Below, one piece after another: positions 34,809 through 43,516 of a stretch of 64,000 nucleotides of DNA. The notes beneath the pieces were generated by a model. It was not told the origin of the DNA. It searched no databases and saw only the letters and a program-made list of their open reading frames with translations. Numbering within the stretch: position 1 is the first letter of the stretch; every line of letters begins with the position of its first letter. Source of the DNA: Ancylomarina sp963977525 (lineage in GTDB: Bacteria; Bacteroidota; Bacteroidia; Bacteroidales; Marinifilaceae); assembly GCA_963977525.1 (NCBI GenBank), contig CAXBPC010000012.1:62001-126000 (forward strand), in the 5' to 3' direction. The translations under genes were made by a program, and so were the position numbers.

Positions 34809-36443
34809 ATGATTTCAGTTGATGGTTTGGCGGTAGAGTTTGGTGGCACTACCTTATTTAAAGATATTTCCTTTGTAATAAACGAGAAGGACCGTATAGC
34901 CCTTATGGGGAAGAATGGTGCTGGTAAATCGACTCTGCTAAAGATTATAGCAGGAGCAGACAAACCTACTCGTGGACGAATTGGTGCGCCTAAAGACGCT
35001 GTGATTGCCTATTTACCTCAGCATTTGATGACTGATAATACACGCACTGTATTTGAAGAGGCTTCTCAAGCTTTTTCCAAGATCTTTGAGATGGAGAAAG
35101 AGATTGAGGACCTTAATTTACAAATGGGTTCACGAACAGATTACGAATCTGATGAGTATTATCAACTGATTGAACGTGTTTCAGCTTTAAGTGAAGTGTT
35201 CTATTCAATAGAGGAGATTAATTACGACGCAGAAGTTGAGAAAACGCTTTTCGGACTTGGGTTTAAGCGCGAGGACTTTACTCGACCTACTTCTGAGTTT
35301 AGTGGAGGTTGGAGAATGCGTATAGAGTTAGCTAAAATTCTTTTGCGTCAACCAGATCTTATTCTTCTCGATGAGCCAACTAATCACTTGGATATAGAAT
35401 CGATACAATGGTTAGAAAATTTCTTGATGAATTCTGGAAAAGCTGTGATTGTGATTTCTCACGACCGTGCTTTTGTCGATAGTATTACGACTCGTACCAT
35501 AGAAGTAACTATGGGGCGTATTTATGACTATAAGGTTAACTACTCGGAATACTTAGAGTTGAGAAAGGATAGACGTCTTCATCAGCAAAAAGCTTACGAA
35601 GAGCAGAAACGAATTATTGCCGATAACCAGGCTTTTATTGATAGATTTAAGGGAACATACTCTAAAACCAATCAAGTTTCATCTCGTGAGAAGATGCTCG
35701 AGAAGATGGTGACTGTAGAGATTGATGAGGAAGATAATTCGGCTTTAAGATTGAAATTCCCACCTTCACCTCGATCAGGTAACTATCCTGTTATTGCTGA
35801 TGGTTTAGGTAAAACGTATGGTGAAAACTTGGTTTTTGCAGATGCTAAATTTACAATTGAACGTGGAGAGAAAGTAGCTTTTGTTGGCCGAAATGGTGAA
35901 GGTAAATCGACTTTGGTGAAAGCCATAATGGATGAGATTGATTATACTGGGGATCTAACATTGGGACATAATACCATGATAGGTTATTTCGCCCAAAATC
36001 AAGCTTCGTTACTAGATGAAAATCTAACAGTTTTTCAAACTATCGACGATGTTGCAGTAGGTGATATTAGAACCAAGATTAAAGATATGTTGGGAGCTTT
36101 CATGTTTGGAGGAGATAACTCAACTAAGAAAGTGAAAATTCTATCAGGAGGAGAGCGTACACGTTTAGCTATGATTAAACTATTGCTTGAACCTGTTAAC
36201 CTTTTGATTCTCGATGAGCCTACAAATCATCTAGATTTAAAAACTAAGGATATTTTAAAGGATGCTTTGTTGGCATTTGATGGGACATTAATACTTGTTT
36301 CTCACGATAGAGATTTCCTAAATGGTTTGGCGGAGAAAGTGTATGAATTTGGTAATAAGAAAGTGAAAGAGCACTTGTGTGGTATTTCTGAATTTCTTGA
36401 AACAAAGAAAATGGAACATCTTACTGAGTTAGAAAAGAAATAA
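34809..36443 (+). CDS. ABC-F family ATPase
   Basis: The 544-residue protein has two ABC domains, no membrane segment and a linker between them (about 240-310). Walker A motifs are GKNGAGKST (34-42) and GRNGEGKST, signatures FSGGWRMR and LSGGERTR, and Walker B/H motifs LLDEPTNHLD and LILDEPTNHLD with VSHDR after each. ABC-F proteins act on the ribosome in translation or antibiotic protection. This looks like the housekeeping Bacteroidota type rather than a resistance gene. It is the first core gene after the tRNA-Ser. Confidence 0.92.
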   Translation: MISVDGLAVEFGGTTLFKDISFVINEKDRIALMGKNGAGKSTLLKIIAGADKPTRGRIGAPKDAVIAYLPQHLMTDNTRTVFEEASQAFSKIFEMEKEIEDLNLQMGSRTDYESDEYYQLIERVSALSEVFYSIEEINYDAEVEKTLFGLGFKREDFTRPTSEFSGGWRMRIELAKILLRQPDLILLDEPTNHLDIESIQWLENFLMNSGKAVIVISHDRAFVDSITTRTIEVTMGRIYDYKVNYSEYLELRKDRRLHQQKAYEEQKRIIADNQAFIDRFKGTYSKTNQVSSREKMLEKMVTVEIDEEDNSALRLKFPPSPRSGNYPVIADGLGKTYGENLVFADAKFTIERGEKVAFVGRNGEGKSTLVKAIMDEIDYTGDLTLGHNTMIGYFAQNQASLLDENLTVFQTIDDVAVGDIRTKIKDMLGAFMFGGDNSTKKVKILSGGERTRLAMIKLLLEPVNLLILDEPTNHLDLKTKDILKDALLAFDGTLILVSHDRDFLNGLAEKVYEFGNKKVKEHLCGISEFLETKKMEHLTELEKK

Positions 36444-36469
36444 GCAAGAATTCATTTTAGAATTATATA

Positions 36470-36504
36470 AAGCTTGTGGGATTAATTTCTGCAAGCTTTT
36501 TTTT
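36470..36504 (+). terminator. Terminator after the ABC-F gene
   Basis: AAGCTTG and CAAGCTT arms are followed by TTTTTTT, 27 bp after the stop codon. Confidence 0.8.
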
Positions 36505-36532
36505 ATTCCTGAATTCTAGTGAAAACTGGAAC

Positions 36533-36566
36533 AAAAAAAAGACCGTCAATTAAGACAGTCTTTTTA
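36533..36566 (-). terminator. Terminator of gapA
   Basis: On the minus strand, AAAAAGACTGTC and GACGGTCTTTTT arms around TTAATT are followed by a T-run, 20 bp downstream of the gapA stop. Confidence 0.85.
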
Positions 36567-36586
36567 GAAATATTGTGATCAGTAGA

Positions 36587-37594
36587 TTACTTTACAGAAT
36601 CCATATACTGAATTAATTCACATACTTTAGTTGAGTATCCCATTTCATTATCATACCATGCAACAACTTTTACGAAGTTTGGAGATAATTGAATACCAGC
36701 AGTAGCATCGAAAATAGAAGTACGAGTGTCACCGATAAAGTCGTTAGATACAACAGCATCTTCAGTATAACCTAGGATACCTTTTAATTCGTTCTCTGAA
36801 GCTTCTTTCATAGCAGCACAAATCTCTGCGTAAGTAGCACCTTTTTCTAAACGAACTGTCAAGTCAACAACAGATACATCAGGAGTAGGAACACGGAAAG
36901 ACATACCAGTTAATTTACCGTTCAATGCAGGAATTACTTTACCTACAGCTTTAGCAGCACCAGTAGAAGAAGGAATAATGTTTTGACCAGCTCCACGTCC
37001 ACCTCTCCAGTCCTTCGCAGAAGGTCCGTCAACAGTTTTTTGAGTCGCAGTAGTTGCGTGAACAGTAGTCATTAAACCTTCGATAATACCAAACTTGTCA
37101 TTTAACACTTTAGCTACAGGAGCTAAACAGTTAGTAGTACAAGAAGCATTAGAAACGAAAGTCATATCCTTAGTGTATTCTTTGTTGTTTACACCCATAA
37201 CGAACATTGGAGTATCGTCTTTAGAAGGAGCAGACATAATTACTTTCTTAGCACCACCATCGATATGACCTTGAGCAGATTCTTTTGTTAAGAAAAACCC
37301 TGTAGACTCAACAACATATTCTGCAGATACTGCACCCCAGTTGATATCAGCTGGATTTCTTTCAGCAGTAACACGAACTGTGTTACCATTAACGATCATT
37401 TGACCATCAACAACTTCAACAGTACCGTTGAATTTTCCGTGAGTAGAATCATATTTTAACATGTAAGCCATGTAATCTACATCTAAAAGGTCGTTAATAG
37501 CTACTACTTCGATGTTACCTTGAGCAACAGCTTGACGGAATACGAAACGTCCAATACGTCCGAATCCGTTGATACCAATTTTAATCTTTGACAT
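36587..37594 (-). CDS. gapA: Glyceraldehyde-3-phosphate dehydrogenase, type I
   Basis: The 335-residue glycolytic enzyme oxidises glyceraldehyde 3-phosphate with NAD and phosphate to 1,3-bisphosphoglycerate. It opens with the Rossmann motif INGFGRIGR (8-16), has the catalytic SCTTNC (Cys152) and HATTATQKTVDGPS, and ends with WYDNEMGYSTKV. INDL at 33-36 favours NAD. Monocistronic, with its own terminator. Confidence 0.97.
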   Translation of the reverse strand: MSKIKIGINGFGRIGRFVFRQAVAQGNIEVVAINDLLDVDYMAYMLKYDSTHGKFNGTVEVVDGQMIVNGNTVRVTAERNPADINWGAVSAEYVVESTGFFLTKESAQGHIDGGAKKVIMSAPSKDDTPMFVMGVNNKEYTKDMTFVSNASCTTNCLAPVAKVLNDKFGIIEGLMTTVHATTATQKTVDGPSAKDWRGGRGAGQNIIPSSTGAAKAVGKVIPALNGKLTGMSFRVPTPDVSVVDLTVRLEKGATYAEICAAMKEASENELKGILGYTEDAVVSNDFIGDTRTSIFDATAGIQLSPNFVKVVAWYDNEMGYSTKVCELIQYMDSVK

Positions 37595-37782
37595 TGTATA
37601 TAAAGTTTTAATTTAATAAACCCTTTGTTTCTTGTATGGCAAAAGTATAGAAATAATTGAGATAATGAGAGGGAAAAGCGAAAAAAAACATATGGATTTT
37701 AATCAGATAGATGAGTTCGATTCCTATTAATCAGGGTGTTGGTGAAATCTGTAACGATTGCAATTAGGTGGAAATAATGCAA

Positions 37783-37811
37783 AAAAAAATCCCTTTAAAT
37801 CGGGATTTTAA
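37783..37811 (-). terminator. Terminator of the tiny lipoprotein gene
   Basis: The minus strand reads AAAATCCCGATTTAAAGGGA followed by TTTTTTTT, a short stem-loop with a T-run, 5 bp after the stop of the 42-aa gene. Confidence 0.75.
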
Positions 37812-37815
37812 TCTT

Positions 37816-37944
37816 TTATACTGTTTTTGATGTTTTCTGCGTTTCAACTTTAGAGTAAGCAGGACATTTTTTGTCAGTAGCACAAGAACTTAAAACGGTT
37901 CCTACAAAAAGAAGTAGGCATAGTGCATAAAGTAGTTTTTTCAT
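37816..37944 (-). CDS. Tiny lipoprotein (42 aa)
   Basis: The minus-strand ORF is ATG-started at 37944. Translation begins MKKLLYALCLLLFVGTVL, then the lipobox SSC and ATDKKCPAYSKVETQKT. It has a typical Lys-Lys signal, Cys21 as the lipidated residue and a second Cys at 27. It has its own terminator, which supports it being a real gene. Similar mini-lipoproteins are common but uncharacterised in Bacteroidota. Confidence 0.75.
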   Translation of the reverse strand: MKKLLYALCLLLFVGTVLSSCATDKKCPAYSKVETQKTSKTV

Positions 37945-38139
37945 AGTGTTATTTTTTTCGAATCAGGCTTCAAATTTAATATTTATAGGTTATACTCACG
38001 GATGTTTTAGAAAAAACAAAACAATTTTGTTCAATAATTGGTAAAAGATAATGATATTCTTGTAACTACAGAAATTATCATTCATTTTTGAATCTTATTT
38101 AGTTGATAAGATTTTAATTAGATTCTGTTTAAAGCCTAT
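37945..38139. other. Divergent promoter region
   Basis: 195 bp between the minus-strand mini-lipoprotein and the plus-strand Omp85-type gene. AT-rich; it must hold both promoters. No clear operator seen. Confidence 0.35.
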
Positions 38140-39906
38140 ATGATAACTATTAAATTCAAATACTTTGTACTAATCAAAATCAGCATGTTATTGGTTTTGT
38201 TTATGATGAAACCCGCTAGTTTATACTCTCAATCTAAGGCGTATCATCTAAATATACAAGGGAGTGAATTGCCACTTTTTAGAAAACAAGCTAGAGTCGT
38301 AAAGCGATATCGTTTTGAGAATGTAACAATATTGAATGATAAAGTAGAGCAGTTAAAATCATACTTTATTGAGAAGGGATTTCTAGAAACAAACATAGAT
38401 AGTACATACCAAAGAGCAGATACGATTTTTGCAGTTTTTCACATTGGGAAACCATACAAATGGAAAGAGGTAAGTTTTCTTGTAAATGAAGAAGTTCATG
38501 AAAATTATTTGAACTTTAATTTCAATCCCACAGAAGGATTCTCTTTAACAGATGGTGAGAACAAGCAATCAGCTATCCTAGACTATTATTTAAATCATGG
38601 TTATCCTTTTACAACAATAAAGCTTTATGATGTTAAAATTGATAATGGTGAAATTAGAGGAGTTTGTCTTCTTAATCCTAAGCAAAAAGTTGTTTGGGAT
38701 AGCACGTCTACTAGGGGTAATGTAATTATTCACTCTAAGTTTATTGAGAATTATTTTGGTATAAAAGCAGGCCAAACTTATAGTGAAGAAAAATTTGAAA
38801 GTATCTCTCAATTAATATCTAAACTTGATTTTGTATCGGAAATAAAACCTTCAGAACTGGAATTTTTTGATGGTGTAGCCAAAGTTCACAATTACCTAGA
38901 AAAACAATCTGCTAACCGCTTTGATGGGATTATAGGATTTCAGAATAATAATAAAACAGATAAATTAGAACTTACCGGAGAGGTTAATCTTTCTCTGGTT
39001 AATTCTTTTCATCGAGGAGAACTCATCCAATTTAATTGGGAAAAATTGGAAGAGAGTAGTCAGGATTTGAAAATAACTTTCCGATACCCTTACATTTTCA
39101 ATTCAAAATTAGGCACTGATTTTTCCTTTCAACTCTTGAAGCAAGACTCAACTTATGTGAATACAAACTTAAGACTTGGCCTTAATTTTAATGGGAGTGC
39201 AAATAGTGGAGTTAAGTTGTTTTACCAGTTAAAATCATCCAATTTAATTTCTTCGAAGCAGTATATTGGCTCAAATGTATTGCCCGACTTTGCCGATTCT
39301 AAATCGAACTTATTGGGATTTCAATATGAATACGAGAATTTGGATAGAAGATATAATCCACGTAGGGGATGGTATTGGAACCTTAATATAGCTGGTGGTA
39401 AAAATAAGATTAAGAGAAATGTTAATATTCCTGATGAATTATATGAAGGGATAGACCTTAAAACAAAGATATTTGAAGGCTCCTTAGATCTTAAAAATTA
39501 CATGCCATTAGCTTCTAAATTTGTTTATCACTGGCAACTTAAGGCTGCTTGGATGAGCCGAGTTAATTATTTCGAAAATGATTTGTATCGCTTGGGTGGC
39601 ATGAAGAGTATTAGAGGTTTTAACGAAGATTCCTTTAGAGCTTCAAAATATGTAATTGGAAGACAGGAATTTCGATTTGTTCCAAGTCGCAATACAAGCA
39701 TCTATCTTTTCTATGATATGGCGTGGTATGAAAAAGAAATTCAAGAAACGAAAACATCTGATGAACCGATGGGATATGGATTCGGGTTTAACTTTTCTGC
39801 TGGAACAGGCTTGTTTACCTTGAATTATGCTCTTGGTAGGCAAGATGGGCAATCTACTGATTTTAAATCTGCAAAAATTCATTTTGGCTTTATAGCTAAA
39901 TTTTAG
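38140..39906 (+). CDS. Omp85/BamA-family outer-membrane protein
   Basis: The 588-residue protein has a signal peptide (to about residue 31, SLYSQ), two or three POTRA-like repeats (about 55-235; YRFENVTILNDKVEQLKSYF, GNVIIHSKFIENYFGIKAGQ), then a C-terminal beta-barrel. The barrel bears a near-C-terminal LGGMKSIRGFNEDSF, matching the conserved (V/I)RG(F/Y) loop of the family, and a terminal Phe. It is shorter than BamA, so it is closer to TamA-like or surface-antigen D15 proteins. A role in outer-membrane protein or lipid handling is inferred. Confidence 0.85.
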   Translation: MITIKFKYFVLIKISMLLVLFMMKPASLYSQSKAYHLNIQGSELPLFRKQARVVKRYRFENVTILNDKVEQLKSYFIEKGFLETNIDSTYQRADTIFAVFHIGKPYKWKEVSFLVNEEVHENYLNFNFNPTEGFSLTDGENKQSAILDYYLNHGYPFTTIKLYDVKIDNGEIRGVCLLNPKQKVVWDSTSTRGNVIIHSKFIENYFGIKAGQTYSEEKFESISQLISKLDFVSEIKPSELEFFDGVAKVHNYLEKQSANRFDGIIGFQNNNKTDKLELTGEVNLSLVNSFHRGELIQFNWEKLEESSQDLKITFRYPYIFNSKLGTDFSFQLLKQDSTYVNTNLRLGLNFNGSANSGVKLFYQLKSSNLISSKQYIGSNVLPDFADSKSNLLGFQYEYENLDRRYNPRRGWYWNLNIAGGKNKIKRNVNIPDELYEGIDLKTKIFEGSLDLKNYMPLASKFVYHWQLKAAWMSRVNYFENDLYRLGGMKSIRGFNEDSFRASKYVIGRQEFRFVPSRNTSIYLFYDMAWYEKEIQETKTSDEPMGYGFGFNFSAGTGLFTLNYALGRQDGQSTDFKSAKIHFGFIAKF

Positions 39907-40147
39907 CTCAAATTATTACAGACACTATCCTTATAAATATAGTAGTGCAATAGACTATGCCGATGGAAAAGGATTAATAGACGTTTCGTTAGTTTAGAAG
40001 CTGCAAGTCAAAAACTTGCGGGAGAAGAAGTGACTCCAATAAATCTATTTTGAGCTAGGAGGTCACAAGTTAATGTTTGAGTAGCAAAGGCAGGCGCATT
40101 GCTATATTTAAACTTATTTTTGGCACGTAATACACTAAGGTACAGTT

Positions 40148-40283
40148 TCCCGGACAACCTGTACCCCTTCCCGGACAGGCGGATTGCTTTCCCGGACACA
40201 AAGTTCTTGTTCCCGGACATAGGGGAAGGCTCTCCCGGACACAAAGTTCTTGTTCCTGGACATAGGGGAGGCTCTCCCGGACA
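40148..40283. repeat. Seven-copy tandem array of a 21-bp unit
   Basis: TCCCGGACA starts at 40148, 40169, 40190, 40211, 40233, 40254 (TCCTGGACA) and 40275: spacings of 21, 21, 21, 22, 21 and 21 bp. The 12-bp spacers vary, but CAAAGTTCTTGT and TAGGGGAAGGC alternate in the middle copies. A degenerate eighth (TCTGGGACA) lies at 40305. The array sits between two convergent genes. The 22-bp step breaks any continuous reading frame, so it is probably non-coding. Confidence 0.85.
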
Positions 40284-40362
40284 GGAATGTGCTCATGACC
40301 TTTGTCTGGGACAGGTACATATTGGATATTTAATGTAGCTCTCAAAGCTGTGACCAAAAGAA

Positions 40363-40387
40363 AAAGGGAACCGCAAGGGCTCCCTTT
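40363..40387. terminator. Terminator-like hairpin between convergent genes
   Basis: AAAGGGA and TCCCTTT arms around an 11-base loop, followed by ATCATTTT. It lies between the tandem array and the end of the NTN-hydrolase gene. Probable but weak. Confidence 0.45.
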
Positions 40388-40530
40388 ATCATTTTGTACA
40401 GAAATAAATGAGTAAATATCTGTTTCGAACTATTCCTGTGTTTCTAATAGTTCTGATTCCTCGACACTTTACAGGACAGTGTCACCTACTTGATTCTCCT
40501 ATAAAACAGAATGTATGATAAATCTTGTTT

Positions 40531-41754
40531 TTACAATTCAAAAAGCGTATTGTAATTGGCTTTAATCAATTCGTCAACTTTCGTGTAAAACTCTTTTAAT
40601 TCTTTCTTATTAAGACCATCTTTTCTCCATTTTTTCAGATTTTCTTGGCTTAATTGGAGTATCATATCTTCTGTTTTTTCTAACTGCTGAACAATTCCCG
40701 TTTCTTCTTTATTGTAAGCTGCAGTTGTGTTCATGTAATCTTCACCAGCACCTCTAGATACAGGAAAGAATTTCTTTTTCAACTCCAAAGTCTTGATACA
40801 CAGTTCAGCATTTTTATCATCTTCTGCACGAACAGTTTGTGGTAAATCAATATTTTTCAGACTCCAAGTTGGTACAGCTACCGAAGCTAGAGGAAAACCA
40901 AGTAGCGTCCACATAGTTGTAAGTTTAGGATCCTCATTATTCTTCACACCCTGAATTACAAATGATGAAGTAGAGATGTAGCGGTTAATACAATCCTTCA
41001 CAACGATAAAATTGTTCTGATTTTCTGATAGATTTTGATATGATTTAACATCGTCCTCAGTAAGGAAATTCTCAAGAGATCGACACTGGTTTTTAAGAAT
41101 AAAGGTTGGATCAAGTTGATTGGTTCCAGCCGCCGCAAAGAACTCTTTTTCAGCATTCATATAGCGAATGTAACCGTAGCCTTCGTTCTCTCTACCTGTA
41201 AAAGAATAGTTTGCTCTAATAATATATCCGTTAGGAGCTACCTTCTTATCGTTAGCATCAAATTTCACGAAGCCTTCATCATTAGTTTCGAAATAAGCTG
41301 CTCCACCTTGTGCATCTATTACACCAAAGTTTGCTTCTAAGCCCATCGGTTTTGGCAAAGCAGAAAGTAGTTTTTCAAAATCCTCAAGTGTTTTGCAGTT
41401 TTGTAGAGCTTTTTTCATGATCACACCCTCTTGGTCCTTGAATTTGGCATCTTTATCTTCACGAAGATTAAAAGAAGCTGAATTCATAATTGCAAAACCA
41501 AATTCGTTGTTCCCACCCCAAATTTGATCACCATTACTATCGTTTGAGTTAATTAATCCAACGTACGTAAAGGCGCCATCATTAAAAAGTCGCAGTTTGT
41601 TTTGGTAACTTTCCGAATCGCGATGTTTCCATAATATTGGACGTCCATCCTTTGTCGATTTGCCAGAAATTACGGCTGTAGTGCAAGCCATAGAAGAACC
41701 ATAAGCAAATCCTAAAAGGAAGCTTAAAAGCATTAAATGTTTAATGAATTTCAT
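40531..41754 (-). CDS. Exported NTN-hydrolase-like protein (C45/acyltransferase type)
   Basis: The 407-residue protein has a signal peptide ending exactly before Cys24 (FAYGSSMA then CTTAVISGK). Processing would expose an N-terminal Cys, the nucleophile of NTN hydrolases. DGRPILWKHRDSES and the WGGNNEFGFAIMNS core are those of the C45/AAT-like family, which cleaves or transfers acyl-amide bonds. The substrate is unknown; peptides, bile-salt-like or penicillin-like amides are all possible. Likely periplasmic. Confidence 0.75.
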   Translation of the reverse strand: MKFIKHLMLLSFLLGFAYGSSMACTTAVISGKSTKDGRPILWKHRDSESYQNKLRLFNDGAFTYVGLINSNDSNGDQIWGGNNEFGFAIMNSASFNLREDKDAKFKDQEGVIMKKALQNCKTLEDFEKLLSALPKPMGLEANFGVIDAQGGAAYFETNDEGFVKFDANDKKVAPNGYIIRANYSFTGRENEGYGYIRYMNAEKEFFAAAGTNQLDPTFILKNQCRSLENFLTEDDVKSYQNLSENQNNFIVVKDCINRYISTSSFVIQGVKNNEDPKLTTMWTLLGFPLASVAVPTWSLKNIDLPQTVRAEDDKNAELCIKTLELKKKFFPVSRGAGEDYMNTTAAYNKEETGIVQQLEKTEDMILQLSQENLKKWRKDGLNKKELKEFYTKVDELIKANYNTLFEL

Positions 41755-41802
41755 TTTTGTATTAGTTGGTAGTCAAAAACATTGGTCTTGTTTTCGATCG
41801 TG

Positions 41803-42366
41803 TTAGTTTTCGGTTTTGTTTGGTCGATTAAGAATATAATAACAAAGAATAATACTTACTAGAGTAAGCCCTGAGTTTGTCACAATAGATAAATCGTGAG
41901 GCAAATATATTTTTAAAGCAAATATTAACAGAATAGCAATAAGAACCCCCATTAAAAGAGCTGAAAACATGTTCTTAGTATTTTCGGCGCTAGCCTCATT
42001 ACCGATTTGTTCTATTTCATCAATATCTACTTTGAAGTTTATCATGGCTTCATTAAATGCTTCTGCTTCTTTTAGAAAGTATAGTTTCGTTTTGGATGAT
42101 AAAAATTGTCCTAGAGAATTGAAATTATATCGAGCAAAAAGATCGTAGTCCATTCTCTCAACTTTAACCACATCAAGTCTAACAATGGTTCTCCAATTTA
42201 AGGGATTAGGTGAAGTTAAAGAGCCCCATATTGATCCCTTTTTCAAAGTCATTCCGTATGCATTCGCATCAATCAAAGTATAACCTCTTGTTTCATAATA
42301 TTTAATGATGTCTGAAACGAGTAGCTTTTTATTACGCTTAATATTACAATTGCTTAATTTTTCCAT
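41803..42366 (-). CDS. Hypothetical membrane protein (187 aa)
   Basis: A soluble N-terminal domain of about 130 residues (ISDIIKYYETRGYTLID-like start; alpha/beta pattern) is followed by two closely spaced membrane helices (about 133-152 and 158-177). I do not recognise the family. It lies between the SDR and the NTN-hydrolase genes, all on the minus strand; 51 bp from the SDR end. Confidence 0.6.
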   Translation of the reverse strand: MEKLSNCNIKRNKKLLVSDIIKYYETRGYTLIDANAYGMTLKKGSIWGSLTSPNPLNWRTIVRLDVVKVERMDYDLFARYNFNSLGQFLSSKTKLYFLKEAEAFNEAMINFKVDIDEIEQIGNEASAENTKNMFSALLMGVLIAILLIFALKIYLPHDLSIVTNSGLTLVSIILCYYILNRPNKTEN

Positions 42367-42417
42367 ACTGCACTTTTGTTGATAACGAAAGATACTTAAA
42401 AATACTGATGGTTTTAA

Positions 42418-43176
42418 CTAATTACGATTGACATCTCTTGCTGATGCTTGTGCAGAAGGCATTATAAGAATATCGTTGATAGAGACGTGATCTGGTCTTG
42501 TTGCAATAAATAACAAACTATCAGCAATATCTTCTGCTTTTAATGGTTCAAAACCGTTGTAAACTTGCTCTGCTTTATCCTCGTCGCCTTTAAATCTAAC
42601 TAGAGAGAATTCTGTTTCAACCATACCTGGAGCAATTGAACTAACTCTAATGTTATGTGGTAATAAATCAATTCTCATGCCTTTAGTGATTGCTTCAACA
42701 GCATGCTTAGTTCCGCAATATACATTACCTCCTGGGTAGGCTTCTTTTCCTGCAATTGATGAAATGTTAACAATCAAACCTTTTTTACGTTCTACCATAA
42801 GTGGACTTACACAACGTGTTACATAAAGAAGGCCTTTTACGTTGGTGTCGATCATACGATCCCAGTCATCAACTACCCCTTGCTCAATTGGAGAAACGCC
42901 AACAGCTAAACCTGCATTATTTACTAAAACATCGATATTCTTCCATTTTTCAGGTAAAGAATTTATTGTTTTTTCAACCTCAACATAGTTTCTAACATCA
43001 AGACAAAGACTTAAAACTTCATTTTTATATGTCTCTTGTATTTTTTTTGCAAGCTTTTCAAGATTTTTTTCACGTCTTCCAGCAATTATTAAGTCAAATC
43101 CATTTTCTGCTAATTTAATTGCACAAGCTTCACCTATTCCCGCTGAAGCACCAGTTATTAAAGCTATTTTGTTCAT
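42418..43176 (-). CDS. Short-chain dehydrogenase/reductase (YdfG-like)
   Basis: The 252-residue classical SDR has TGASAGIGEA (8-17) for NAD(P) binding, NNAGLAVG, and the active-site Ser and Tyr-Lys in NISSIAG and YCGTKHA. AGRREKNL after strand 2 carries Arg residues that favour NADP. The nearest named type is the YdfG 3-hydroxy acid/serine dehydrogenase. The substrate cannot be read from sequence. First gene of a short minus-strand group. Confidence 0.88.
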   Translation of the reverse strand: MNKIALITGASAGIGEACAIKLAENGFDLIIAGRREKNLEKLAKKIQETYKNEVLSLCLDVRNYVEVEKTINSLPEKWKNIDVLVNNAGLAVGVSPIEQGVVDDWDRMIDTNVKGLLYVTRCVSPLMVERKKGLIVNISSIAGKEAYPGGNVYCGTKHAVEAITKGMRIDLLPHNIRVSSIAPGMVETEFSLVRFKGDEDKAEQVYNGFEPLKAEDIADSLLFIATRPDHVSINDILIMPSAQASARDVNRN

Positions 43177-43516
43177 ATACTGAGTTTTGAGATGTTTTGT
43201 TAGAACTTTGTTATTTGAGAATAATTTAGTTTAAAACTAAAATATTTCAACCCTAAATTTAGAAACAAAGTATCTAATTGATGTAAGTGTTCATTATTTT
43301 TTTATAAATTTAGTTAATCATCAAGCAATAGATAATTCTCGCGTTGCAGTATTGGCAGATGTGTGGCAGGATGTGCTTTGATTTTTTTAAGTATACGTTT
43401 TTGATAAAGTTGTAATTGTTGACACAATATATTTGGTAATCAGATGAAATGAGCCATGATTAATTCAGAATTAGCGTGGTGACTTTCATGTGCTATTAAT
43501 ATAAAATTATAAACAC
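43177..43516. other. Divergent intergenic region
   Basis: 340 bp between the minus-strand SDR and the plus-strand PurL-like gene. No ORF or hairpin seen; both promoters must be here. Confidence 0.35.

Noticed and set aside
40070..40357. Overlapping short ORFs on both strands across the tandem array
   Set aside because: They arise from the 21-bp repeat, which stays open in several frames; the 22-bp step shifts the frame and no start signal or family was seen.
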